From contig BCJJ01000023.1 in NCBI GenBank assembly GCA_039545355.1, positions 249,362 to 313,361 on the forward strand: 64,000 nt of DNA, written 5' to 3'. The translations under genes were made by a program, and so were the position numbers. Under the pieces are notes generated by a model that had not been told where the DNA came from, did no database searches, and worked only from the letters and a program-made list of their open reading frames with translations. This stretch comes from Trichosporon coremiiforme (Eukaryota > Basidiomycota > Tremellomycetes > Trichosporonales > Trichosporonaceae). This document shows, in pieces, positions 43,399 to 56,460 of this stretch; position 1 is the stretch's first letter, and each line of letters opens with the position of its first letter.

Positions 43399-46284
43399 CT
43401 ACAGGTCGAGGATGGACACGTAGGGCCTAACCCTGCGCCTCGCAGGGACGTTGGGCCAATGCTGCGCCGCGAGCTCCACATGAGGTGCGGGTTCGTCCTT
43501 CTCCTCCTCGTTCGCAATCAGGGGGATCGCGACAACGAACACGTCCTCACCCTGCCTGGGCTCGGGCGTGTTGGGGAAGGAGGGGGTGCGTGTTGCGCTG
43601 CCGCTCGATGGGGGCGAGCGGGGTGTAAGCGCCGGCGCGGGTGGGAGGAGCGGCACCGAGGGCAGAGAGGGGAGGGCGCGGAAGGCGCCGTCTGGGTCGA
43701 TCTCGCTGGCCGGAGACGAGTGAGAAGGCGACGAGGGGAGGGACGAGTCGTCCCGCTCTGGACTGCTATCGCTCGCGGCCACGGGACCCTCGGGGGGCAC
43801 GACGGTCACATCGCTGAGCCGCCGGGCGGAGCCCTGCGTCGCGGCAGTCGAGCGCGGGGCGGGCGTCCAGTCGCCCCAGGCGGAGAGTTCGGCCCGCCGG
43901 CTCGCAAGACGGCGGTACGAGCGTCCAATGTCCAGCTGGCGGGTGTCCGCCTCGCCGAGGCGGGTGACGACGCCACTTGTGTCGGGGAGCCTCGCGTCGA
44001 TTTCGGCAAGCACCTCGCGTTCACGGGCTACGAGGGCCGCCAGCCGGCGCCGGATGTCCTCGCTATGCCGGCCAGAGGCGAGCATGTGCTCCAAGTTCGC
44101 AAGCACGCGGCGCATGACGGGCCGCTCGTTGCCTTGCTGTCCCAGTTCGAGCTCGCGCGTCATCGCATGCGTCCGCGCGCGAGACTGCTCGATGATGCTG
44201 ATCGTGCTGCTCGTGGCGTGCAGCTCGGGATCGCGCTCGGTCAGGTTCCGCTCGACGCGGTCGCGCTCAGACGGCGCAAGATCCCATGTCCCGCTCTCGC
44301 TGCGCAGACCTTGCAGAACCTGCGAGCGGCGCAAGGCGCTGATGGCCGCGGTTTGCTGCTGGCGCGTAGCCTCCTCACTAGCCTCGCGGGAGCTGAACAG
44401 AGACGGGCTGTGCTCGCGCTGCAGCTCACGGAGATGGCGGAGGCGGCGGCGCGTGAGCTGGTCGGGGCCCTGAGTGTCGGTCTCATCATCCTCGGCGCGA
44501 GACGACGGACGAAGGCGAGAGCGCCTCGGCTGCGTGATCTCCCGTTGGCGCTGGACGATTTCGCTGTGAATGTGCGGCGGGAGGCGGAGACGGGAGGTCT
44601 GTTGCTGGTCGAAAACCCGCTGCATCTGCTCCGTCGCCTCGGCTTGTCGCGCAGCATGCCGGCGGCGCGCCTGCGCCCAGCTAAAGAAGTCGTCATATTC
44701 CGTGACGTCTCCTTCCTGTCCACGGCTTTCGCGCACCTGCTCCTCCTCGAGGTCGCGCGCCTGCTCCTCCCACCAGTCAGGGCTCAGCGCGCGAGTCACT
44801 CCCTGAACGTGGGCTCGGCTGCGAGAAACGAGATCGAGGAGCTCCAGACGGTCGGCCGGCCAGTTGTCCTCGTCGTCCGAATCCTCACCGCCACTTCGCG
44901 ACCGGCGGCGCTCCTCGAACAAAAACTCGCGGTAATAGCTGTAGTCGCCGTCCAGCGGACGGTCAGAAGGCGGGTTCATGATCCGGTTCAGGAACGCCCT
45001 CTCCGTCTCGGTCAGGCGCTGGAGGATGTCGTCCGCAGACTCGAGCCCAGTCGTGCTGCGGCGGAACGGCCGTGTGAGGGACAGGGCGTACTGCATGGCG
45101 TCCATCGGGAGATCCTCGGTGCGGTTCGTTTCCGCCTGCTGCGTCACGAGGTCCCACAGATCGTGAGCAATGTCGACGTGGCGCTGCATGAGCGCTGCCC
45201 CATTGTCAGCGCTTGCTCGGGCGATGCGCATCCATGCCACTCTTGTCTCGTTCAGGCGGGCCTCGGCCGACTCGATCTGGCTCTCGAGCGTTCGCACGTA
45301 GCGGTGCCTGCGACTGGTACCCAGGTCACGCGTGAACGAGGGTGCAGTGACATTCGGTGGGCTCGCCATAACGCCCGCACGTAAATCCTGTGCCACCTGC
45401 ACAATGTTGCGAGCTTCGCGGTCGACTGGGTGGCCCTGGCGTTCGCGAACCATGATTCCACGGCTGGTCAACCCAGACGACTGATAAGCCCCATAGTAGT
45501 CGGAGCGACGGGAGCTTGTCGCCTCGCTCCTTGTCCGCTCACTGGGCGTGCGTGAGACACTGGGGCGAGAAGGCGGCTCAGAACTTTCGGCGGACTGGGA
45601 GGGCGCCCGGTACCGACCAGTGCGCAGATTGGCCAGACTCGCGAGAGTCGTCTCATACTCGCTTGGCTCGGCAGGGGGCTCAGCGGGGAGGGGCGTGTAG
45701 GCGATCGGGTCAGGTGAGCTCGACTCCTGTGTCGGGCGGGGTGAGCGTACGACGATCGGCTTCGGCTGCTTTGCAAGGACAGCCAGGTTAGTCGGAGGGT
45801 GGCCGCGTGAGCGCTCCGGCTCCGCATACTGAGTGGAGATGTATGTCAGTCTCGTGGCGTAACCGTGCCCGCCATTCCGGGAGCCCTGGCCGGCATGGCT
45901 CGAGGGGAGAGAAGACGAGGAGGCAGAAGCCTGCTCGTTGCGGGGCGTCGACATGTGTGCGAAGGCTGGACGGGGAAGTGGCGTGATGTTGGACAATGCG
46001 GAGGTTGTTGTGAACGTAGGAGACAGCGCGATACCAAGAGCTGCCGCACGCTCTAGTTCTCCAGCCTGACCGCGAAGGCGTTCGACGGCAACCGAAAGCT
46101 GCTCGACACGATTGCTGAGAGAGTCGCGCAGCTCCTCGAGTGACTGCAGCAGGACGCGGGTGTTGGTTGGGTCTGGTCGATACCGGGGGTGGAAGGTTGA
46201 GGCTGAGGCGGAGCTGCTAGAGGAAGACGCAGTTGCGGCCGATGGCCCAGACGACTCCGAAGGTTGAGAGGTGATGGGAGGCAT
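43399..46284 (-). CDS. Hypothetical Ser/Arg-rich coiled-coil protein, 961 aa
   Basis: Not recognised. A single uninterrupted frame, notable here because most neighbours have introns. The frame could begin at 46491, but residues before 46284 (His/Pro/Ser repeats) look like translated leader, so I start at MPPITSQPSESSG. A short coiled coil lies near the N-terminus (LQSLEELRDSLSNRVEQLSV and following, about 43-80). Much of the rest is Arg/Glu-rich helical sequence with many Arg-Arg pairs and Ser-Pro tracts, for example LRHLRELQREHSPSLF and ALVAREREVLAEIDARLP. The C-terminus becomes Pro-rich and ends RRVRPYVSILDL. No membrane segment or catalytic motif is seen. It may be a structural or nuclear scaffold; that is a guess. 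Confidence 0.7.
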   Translation of the reverse strand: MPPITSQPSESSGPSAATASSSSSSASASTFHPRYRPDPTNTRVLLQSLEELRDSLSNRVEQLSVAVERLRGQAGELERAAALGIALSPTFTTTSALSNITPLPRPAFAHMSTPRNEQASASSSSLPSSHAGQGSRNGGHGYATRLTYISTQYAEPERSRGHPPTNLAVLAKQPKPIVVRSPRPTQESSSPDPIAYTPLPAEPPAEPSEYETTLASLANLRTGRYRAPSQSAESSEPPSRPSVSRTPSERTRSEATSSRRSDYYGAYQSSGLTSRGIMVRERQGHPVDREARNIVQVAQDLRAGVMASPPNVTAPSFTRDLGTSRRHRYVRTLESQIESAEARLNETRVAWMRIARASADNGAALMQRHVDIAHDLWDLVTQQAETNRTEDLPMDAMQYALSLTRPFRRSTTGLESADDILQRLTETERAFLNRIMNPPSDRPLDGDYSYYREFLFEERRRSRSGGEDSDDEDNWPADRLELLDLVSRSRAHVQGVTRALSPDWWEEQARDLEEEQVRESRGQEGDVTEYDDFFSWAQARRRHAARQAEATEQMQRVFDQQQTSRLRLPPHIHSEIVQRQREITQPRRSRLRPSSRAEDDETDTQGPDQLTRRRLRHLRELQREHSPSLFSSREASEEATRQQQTAAISALRRSQVLQGLRSESGTWDLAPSERDRVERNLTERDPELHATSSTISIIEQSRARTHAMTRELELGQQGNERPVMRRVLANLEHMLASGRHSEDIRRRLAALVAREREVLAEIDARLPDTSGVVTRLGEADTRQLDIGRSYRRLASRRAELSAWGDWTPAPRSTAATQGSARRLSDVTVVPPEGPVAASDSSPERDDSSLPSSPSHSSPASEIDPDGAFRALPSLPSVPLLPPAPALTPRSPPSSGSATRTPSFPNTPEPRQGEDVFVVAIPLIANEEEKDEPAPHVELAAQHWPNVPARRRVRPYVSILDL

Positions 46285-47210
46285 AGAAAGGAGCGAGAGG
46301 AGGGGAAGATATGCTGCCGCAGGGGTGGGGAGATGAGAAAGTGACAATGAAGGGTGACTTGCCGGGTGCCGAGGAACGGGAATCGCGGTGGGAGATGGGA
46401 GGTGGGAGAGGGTGGCAGGCGGTGCTGTGCGGCGTCGATGAGAGGAATGGGGTATAGAGGGCGGTGTTAGAAGGCGACAGTGAACGGCCACGGCGACGGA
46501 GTGTGTCAGGCGTTAGGGAAGTCTGTACGAAGAGTGTCGAGAGCGCAACGCATGCAAGTGCCCAAGTAGTAGTAGTACTACTGCGCGGGCGGCGGGTGCG
46601 CGAGTGCGGTGCATGTTCAAGTAACTTGGGACTGGGGACAGGGCGTTTGGCGCAGGGAGGCTAGGGAGTGTGTGAGGGAGGAAGGCGAGGAAGCCGCCCT
46701 CGATCCCCCCGTGTGCGTAGCATGCGTAGGGTGCGTGGTGGCCAAGCCTCTGCCCTGTCTGCCAGCTGCCTGTCTGCCCGTATGCGGCCTATGGTCGGGT
46801 CGCAAGCGCCGCCGCCGATAGGAACTGCTGCTAACCTGAATCAGACCCGGACCCGGACAACCCACCACAGGGACCGGACCTGCCCGCTGACTTCCCATCT
46901 CCATATCCTTATTGGCGATGGCCGATAAGCACATGGCCCCCGCATGGCCCCTCTCTCCCTCCGAGCACGGACGTCTGCACATCTCCGTCCGAAAGTCACT
47001 CCCAAAGTTCACGAGCTCCCAGCCGCCCGCGGAGCAGAGCCAGTGAGCAGTGAGCGACTCGCCATGACGTAGGAAGGTAGGACTCACACCGCATACTGCA
47101 CCGACGCACCGAAGCTATCTATACCGATCTGCAACCCGTTTCAAGTCTTCCTTCCTCAGCTCACCCCCCAGATATCCTCACACCTAGCACTCACAAATAC
47201 TCACGGCAGC
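46285..47210. promoter_or_regulatory. Long divergent promoter region
   Basis: 926 bp between the starts of the 961-aa gene and the UPF0014 gene. A small palindrome AGTAGTACTACT lies near 46571-46582. I see no gene; open frames here lack protein-like sequence. Confidence 0.45.
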
Positions 47211-48568
47211 ATGGATGTGGGCATGTTCAACTCGACCAAGCCGGGCAACGACCCAACACAGCCCGGCGCCGCCAATGACCTCAGCTGGGTCAACGTTGGC
47301 ATCGGCTTCCTCTTCGTTCTGTTCGACGCCATTCTGTCAACAGCACTTGGACTCGGCATTGGGCGTGGACTGCTTGTCGCCGCTTGCCGATGCATCATCC
47401 AGCTCACCGTCATGAGCAAGGTGCTCGGCACCGTGTTTGAGAGTAACAACATCTTTGCCGTCATCGGCATCGCCCTCCTGCTCGAGAACCTCGCTGCGAT
47501 CGAGGGAACATTCAACAAGGCCAAGAGAAGATACACTGGCATGGTACGTGAGGCCCATTTTCGAAAGCAGTGACGAGGTAGCTGCGAACCGATGGTCACA
47601 ATCTCCGAGCTCTGGAGAACATCTACACAACGCTGAAGGAAGGCAGCGGCTGGCCCGGGGAAGGAAGACACCGAAGTGAGAGAGGCGCTAAGACACTTCA
47701 GTTCCCCTTCATCTTCCTGTCGATGATGTGCGGTACGATTCCGATTTCTATTCTCGGCGAGCGCTTCGCCATGCAGCAGCGTCCCTTCTGGCAGCCGGAC
47801 CAGTACAGTAAGTTCCAAGCTTGCGACTTCCTTTCGCGATAGCTGACCCTCAGTTCCGATCCTCGGCATGCTGCTCGGAAACGCGATCAGTGCCATCGGT
47901 GTCGGCATCAACAACGTGACGACCGAGTTCACTGTCAGCCGCGACAAGATCGAGACTGCGCTCGCGATGGGCGCGAGCCGCTTCGAGGCGTGCCGCCCGA
48001 TCGCGGTCGAGGCGCTCAAGCTCGCCCTCCTTCCGACCATGAACCAGATGAGCATTATTGGTCTCATTAGTATTCCGGGTGCGTGTAAAAGAGAGCGCGT
48101 GTTACTCGCCGCTGCTCAAGCTAGCGAAGTCTTGTCGTTTAGCTGACTCCCAGGCATGATGACCGGTGCCATCGTCGGAGGCAAGAGTGTCGAGCAAGCG
48201 GCGCGTCTGCAGAGTGAGTCCACCTTTTCCTTTTGGCTGTATGTGCGCCTTCGTAGCTAACCGCAGTGATCATCATGTTCATGATCAGCGCGTCGTCTGC
48301 GCTGTCAACTCTGGCCGCGCTCTTCTTCACGCTGACGACGCTCGTCGACGCCTCAGCCCGTATCCGCACCGACCGCATCGATCCCCGCCAGCCGTGGATG
48401 TACCGCGCGCGCGACGCTTTCATTGAGGCCGTCTTCGGCCCGATCCGCGGCTTCTTCCGTGGCGAGCGTGGCACGGAGGAGGAGCGTCGTGGCCTGCTCT
48501 CGGGCGAGAACGGCGACAACCATAACGGTAACAACGGCCACAACGGCAACAACAGCAACAGGCACTAG
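47211..48568 (+). CDS. UPF0014/FetB-type membrane permease
   Basis: Exons 47211-47543, 47702-47807, 47854-48078, 48154-48213 and 48267-48568 give 341 aa; bacterial FetB is about 260. About seven hydrophobic segments are visible, for example VGIGFLFVLFDAILSTALGL, FAVIGIALLLENLAAIEGTF, GMLLGNAISAIGVGINNVTT and MFMISASSALSTLAALFF. Family hallmarks are GNAISAIGVGINNVTTEF, IETALAMGASRFEACRPI and NQMSIIGLISIPGMMTGAIV, the last two joined by splicing. In E. coli, FetAB exports iron; plant relatives (ALS3/STAR2) act in aluminium tolerance. No FetA-like ATPase is in this window. The C-terminal tail is Asn/Gly/His-rich. The function in fungi is not known to me; metal or UDP-sugar export is possible. 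Confidence 0.9.
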
Positions 48569-48823
48569 AAGCGCCTCCCGCTCGAGTAACCGCCTCCCAA
48601 ATGTTCGTAAACACGCACAGCCGCAATACTGGCTGATACACACGCCACGATGACTGGCCATAGATAGTAATGCAAAGTCGCCGCTCTAGTTCACCGCAGG
48701 CACACACCACACACTGTAGCCACATACTGATAAGAAGTTTGGTGGGGTATCCCGTCTATGCATCACGTACAACGCGTCTATGCGGCGGCCGGATGAGCGA
48801 ACGCCGTGTCTAAGAGGAAGAAT

Positions 48824-49675
48824 TTAGTCCTCAGCCTCGACCATCCAGTACGCGGGGGCGTCGAGCCGCTCGTGGCCCTTGAGGAACGGCAGGCCGACGA
48901 TGAAGATGTACTCGAGGGTCTTGCCGCCCTCCTTCTTGATAAGCTCGCCGGCGGCGGCGGCGGAGCCTCCGGTGGCGATGAGGTCGCTGGAATGTTAGCT
49001 GAAGCGTTCGCGGTGATAGCTTGCCGAGCGTCACATCATCCTCCATCCGAGTCCAGCCCGGGGTATCGAAGCAATGGTTGAGCTGCCAATTCCAGCCTAG
49101 GACTCGGAGACGTGGTCCTGCTCTCTGTGCACTCACTCAAAGACAATGACAGTCTGGCCCGGCTTGATAGCCCCCTTCTGCATCTCGAAGCGGTCGGTTC
49201 CGTACTCCTTCTCAAACTCGGCGACCTCGCACTCTCCAGGCAGCTTGCCAGCCTTACGGACGGGGACGAAGGCGGCGCCGAGACGCATGGCAATGATGGG
49301 GCCGAGGAGGAAACCGCGCGCGTCGAGGCCGACAATCACGTCGGGCTTGGTCGTGTACTGCTGCGTGATGTGCGAGACGAGGTGCGTCACGAGCGTCTCG
49401 AGCGCATAGGGGTCGCGCAGGATCGGGAAGATGTCCAGGAAGGTGACGCCCTGGGTGTTAGCTAACCATTACCGCAGCCATAGCTTATGAGCCATTACGC
49501 CGACGCCTCGTCAGCCTTCCTCGCCGATGTGTGTGGGTCTGAGCGCGCGGTGCTGGCGGCCGGAGCGGAAGGTGGATGAATGAGGCAAGAAAGAGAGTGT
49601 GGACTGAGGACTCACCTTCTTGGGCCAGTCGGGGTACTGGCCAAGGCAAGACTTGAGGAACGCGACGTCAGACAT
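48824..49675 (-). CDS. APT1: Adenine phosphoribosyltransferase
   Basis: Purine salvage enzyme making AMP from adenine and PRPP. Minus-strand exons 49675-49616, 49450-49137 and 48986-48824 give 178 aa, the usual length. Visible motifs are YPDWPKKGVTFLDIFPILRD (substrate hood), VGLDARGFLLGPIIAMRLGA, and the PRPP-binding loop VIVFDDLIATGGSAAAAGEL, rebuilt across the second intron. The introns are 165 and 150 nt, longer than most here. The gene shares a 271-bp divergent promoter with KRR1. Confidence 0.96.
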
Positions 49676-49855
49676 GGTGCTAGAGACTATGTTGTTGTGA
49701 CAAACGTTTGTCGTCGCGCTGTCCTTATCGCGAAATCTTTCTCGATCGCCATTGATCGCCGATAGCGGGGCCACGTGGTCTAGTCCCCGTTCATTGAACC
49801 TCCACCAGCGGTCACATTAGGCGTGAATCAATTCTGCACGCCTGGCATTCGCCGC

Positions 49856-49869
49856 TCTGAAATTTCAGA
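49856..49869. promoter_or_regulatory. 14-bp palindrome upstream of KRR1
   Basis: TCTGAAATTTCAGA is a perfect palindrome 77 bp before the KRR1 start, in the promoter shared with APT1. Its TGAAATTTCA core resembles the rRNA-processing element (TGAAAAATTTT-like) seen upstream of yeast ribosome-biogenesis genes. The resemblance is partial. Confidence 0.4.
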
Positions 49870-49946
49870 ATCTGATTGCAACCACCGCCACCAACCTGTG
49901 AAGTCATCGATCTGGTCTCGTGCACTTCCGTAACAACAGCGACACC

Positions 49947-52824
<2,878 letters not shown>

Positions 52825-53345
52825 CTCGAGCGGCGGGTAAAAGGTGCGTGGGGTGGGTCCTGGGGGCTGATAAGAGGCGCTGGGGTCGGTAGCGGGGCCG
52901 TTCTTGTGGGTTTAAGCGTCTAGAACGATTTTCTGGGGGTTTTCTGTTTCAACGTCTATACCGGGAAGACGGACTTGACGGCGTCGGCGACGTCGGCGAT
53001 GGGTGGATTGAGTGGCTCGGCAGGATTACTCGGTGGTCGCTGGCGACCCAAAGCACTGGACCAAAGCCGTCTGAGAATGGGGTGCTGTAATGATTGAGTC
53101 ACGTGGTCTGAATGACGTGTAGGCTGCGCATGGCTGGTGACCACCTCGGCACCGCTGACTGGGACGCTGACTCGGATCTTTAGCCGGGTATGCCGGGGGA
53201 AGGCTCGCATCTCGCTGTTGATATCGCTCGCCCCCCTGCCCCCCCCTGCTTGCCCAGCTCCCCTCTGGCCCTCCTCGCGTTCTGCGCTCGCCGATAACTG
53301 TGCTGCCCTTAGTTATCCCTGCGCGCGACCCGCGATCGATAAGCC
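52825..53345. promoter_or_regulatory. Divergent promoter: SIT4 / Zn2Cys6 factor
   Basis: 521 bp between opposing starts. I see no gene and no site I can name. Confidence 0.45.
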
Positions 53346-55662
53346 ATGCCCGATCCTTTGCCAAGGACGCCGCCCCCCGCCTCCCCTTCCGAACACGACC
53401 AACATGAAGACCCCGACTCACCGCACAACGACGCATCCGGCATCAACAATGCGTCCGGAGCCAAGAAGCGCAAGCTCAGCTCAGGACGCACATCGCAGGC
53501 CTGCAGTGCGTAACGGCCCGTCATGGACCCGAAGTACATGAAACTGACAACGCCGCAGCACGATGTCGTTCCCTCAAAATGAAGTGTATCGGGGCTAACG
53601 ACCCGCCGTGAGTTCCCAGCGCACACGACCTCTACGCATCGCTGACATCCGCAGATGTCGTCGCTGCAGACGTACCGGAGCGAGCTGCGACTTCATCCCG
53701 AGAGCGAATGCCGCTCGACCGTGGTCTCCCGGCCCGTATCCGTCGCACACCTGTACCGAGCTGTGGCGCAGCCAGGTGACGCAACGTCTCAAGCAGCTCG
53801 AGGCTGCCAACGCTCGCTTCGAGGCCCTGTTTCAGCAGCTGGCGAAAAATGGTACCATCTCGGGTGTGCAACTCGGCCACACGCCGACTGACACGACGGA
53901 CCCGCCCTCCCTGCCCTCCCTGGGTCTCATCCGCGAGGAAGGCGAGGGCCGCACCGAGGGCGAATACCAGGGCCTTCTCCAGGCCATCGAGAGGCTGAAG
54001 GACGAGCTTCCAGCGCACATCGCCGCCGCAGAGGCGTGGTCGCCTGGTGTTGTCTGTCCCATTTGGGAGTCGTGAGTTAGGAGGTGCTTAGACTGATAAC
54101 TGACATCAGATTCCGATCACACATGCCAGGGTTACACTTCTTCTCTGGCCAGGTGTCGTTTGTGCACCCGACTCCGCTTCTGGCCGTCGCCATCCTTTAC
54201 GTTGGAGCAGCGCACATCCCCAGCGCGGACCTCGCACGCCATCAGCCTGTGTACTTCAAAGCCTTCACTCGAGCTGTCGGCACGCTGGCTGTCCCTGATT
54301 GTCCAATCCGCGGGACGTGCATCCTGGGGGAAGACGGTCCAGTCAGTGCCAAGTTTGATGACGTTCTAGCGATCATTCTCGTCGGTCTCCTCGCCGTTGG
54401 CTGGGTCGACACACTCGGCATGTGGGTCAACACGGCCTACCGCCTGCTGCTCGACGGGACCGCTGAGGAACGTGGCCGGCGACAGTCTGAATGGCGTGGT
54501 CTTTGGGAAGGGCTGAGGGTAAGCTTCTGGGTCCTTATTAGCCGGCTGACGATAGACGATTGAGCTCGAGCACTCCTCGCTCCACCTCATCTGCCCCGCA
54601 CTGCCGCGTTCGCCTCCTGACCCTCCTTTCTCTCCCGCGCGCTCAGGGTCGCCGACGATGAACGCTGGAGCGCCGATCGGCGAGCTGCTGGAGATCATGC
54701 AGCGCCGTATGCCGCGGTTCGTAGGCCGCGGTCTGCCGACAGTATGGGAGACAGTGTGCGTAAACAACGACCCGAAGCAGCGACGCATCACAGCTGAGCC
54801 GGACGACATGGCCGCGATCCGATCGTGGGCTATCGAGATCGACACCTGGTACTCGCGGTGCGCGGCGGACACGACGAATGCATCGCTGTACGTGCGCTCC
54901 ATCATCCTGCTGAACTACCACTTGCACAAGTTGTTCGTGTTCAGCATCTTCTTCCCTCTTCTCGGCGTCGCAGCGACGGGTGCGTCGGAGCGCGAGCCTT
55001 TGCTCGAATCCTCCCGCGTCGTGCTCAAGATCGAAGCGAGCGGATTCGAGGTCTGGTCGTCCTGGGACCTCGTCATCATCACGAACGCGTCCCTGATCCT
55101 TCTGCAGGCGTGGGCCTCGGGCGCCGCCGACCAGGAGGACCTGAATCTGATCCAGAACCACCTCAACCTTCTCACGTGCACGCAGCAGGCGGCGCCGAGC
55201 CTGCGCCACATGCTCGCGTCCCGCCTCGAGACGGCCCTACAGGAGGTGCGCACGCCTGTACGTACCACCGTGCCTCTGCCCGCGACGAGTCCGCAGGAGA
55301 CCAACGCCGCCATGAACAGCATGGTCAGCACCTGGTCGCACATGGGGCAGCAGCGCGACGACCAAGAGCGCGGGCAGCCGTATCCGCCCCGCCCGACGAC
55401 GACTGGGTTCATGCCCCACGCTCCCGACCTCGGCGGACTCATCCCCGACCTGCCGCCGTTCGACCTCAGCGACCCCACCGCGCTGACGGACTGGCCGCCC
55501 TTCCTGCTCAACTTCTTCGGAGACCAGAATGCCATTGGCCCTCAGCCTCCGCCGACCGCGGGCCCGCAGCCGCAGCAAATGCCGTTCCAGCCCCAGCCCC
55601 AGCCGCACCACCCACTGCCTCACCACCAGCCCCATCCCCAGCACGCGCCGCACCCCCAGTAG
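53346..55662 (+). CDS. Zn2Cys6 fungal transcription factor
   Basis: Exons 53346-53505, 53559-53607, 53655-54071, 54110-54518 and 54556-55662 give 713 aa. The binuclear zinc cluster is built from three exons: QACTRCRSLKMKCIGANDPP then CRRCRRTGASCDF, with cysteines at about 53, 56, 63, 71, 74 and 81. A short coiled coil follows (SQVTQRLKQLEAANARFEAL), as in dimeric members of this class. The middle homology region covers about 190-500 (for example WRGLWEGLR joined to TIELEHSSLHLICPALP). The acceptor at 54555 was chosen because it recovers that conserved stretch. The C-terminus is rich in Pro, Gln and His. It should bind DNA in the nucleus; targets cannot be read from sequence. Confidence 0.92.
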
Positions 55663-56460
55663 AGCTTGGGGGCGCCTCAGAGAACCACTGGTATCAGCCG
55701 TTTGTATCGATAAATTAGCCTACAGCGAGGCCTCGTTGTATATGCATGAAGTGGAAGAGTTACTCCAGCCGCCCAGGGTGGCTCTAAGTCGAGACGCACG
55801 GCACCTCGGCACTCCAGCGCCGATACGCGCCGATGGTTCCCCGTGCCTCGACCCTCGATCGGAACAGTCTCACTGGCGCGGTCCGAAGCACGCGTAGCAC
55901 GCCGTCTGTTCTAAATCCAACACGCCCTAATCATAATACTTCGGTTATACCGAGGCCGACGCCGAGCATGCACATTCCTTAGCTTAAAGCATGTCGACCA
56001 GATGCATGCCCCCGCTGTGATGGAGCACGATGATCACCCCCTGCCCTTCGTTCACGCTCTGTCGCCTCGCATCGCTCGTGGAAAGTGAGTCTGCCGTCAC
56101 CTCTCTTCCACTCGACTCCTCCCTCTCGGCCACTATCCTCCGGGCTGTCTTCTTCCCCAGCATACCGAGGGCGGCAGCGTTGCCTAACAGCGTTTATGTT
56201 CCTGCCCATCGGGCCACCCAACTCTGACCCTCCTCCCACACGACGTTCTCCCACCCAGGCTCGACCACTCGATCGGAAGACGTTCAGGAGCCCGATCAGA
56301 AGACAGTTTGAAGCCATGAAGTGAAGAAGGAGAAGCGATAAACCGTTTCCGTTGTAAGCAATGATAAGGACGACTGATACTCGTACATGTACCCCTTTCT
56401 ATGTCTGTATCGGTACACTCCCATGCAGCTCTACACTCTGTGTGCTCGCTGCGCTCGCAG
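55663..56460. other. Convergent spacer between the transcription factor and NOSIP genes
   Basis: About 800 bp between two stop codons, long for a convergent pair here. I looked for spliced genes on both strands and found none that I can support. Confidence 0.45.

Noticed and set aside
43459..45384. 641-codon open frame on + opposite the 961-aa gene
   Set aside because: Composition is typical of an antisense shadow (Arg/Leu/Val/Glu). The minus-strand frame is longer, and has a plausible start and coiled coil. A choice between the two is less certain here than for the conserved genes.
46285..46491. N-terminal extension of the 961-aa protein
   Set aside because: His/Pro/Ser repeats with no conserved character; the Met at 46284 fits better. 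Not excluded.
54825..55718. 297-codon overlapping frame in the Zn2Cys6 gene
   Set aside because: It is Arg/Ala/Pro-rich and in another frame of the same exon. The chosen frame shows the family's conserved helices.
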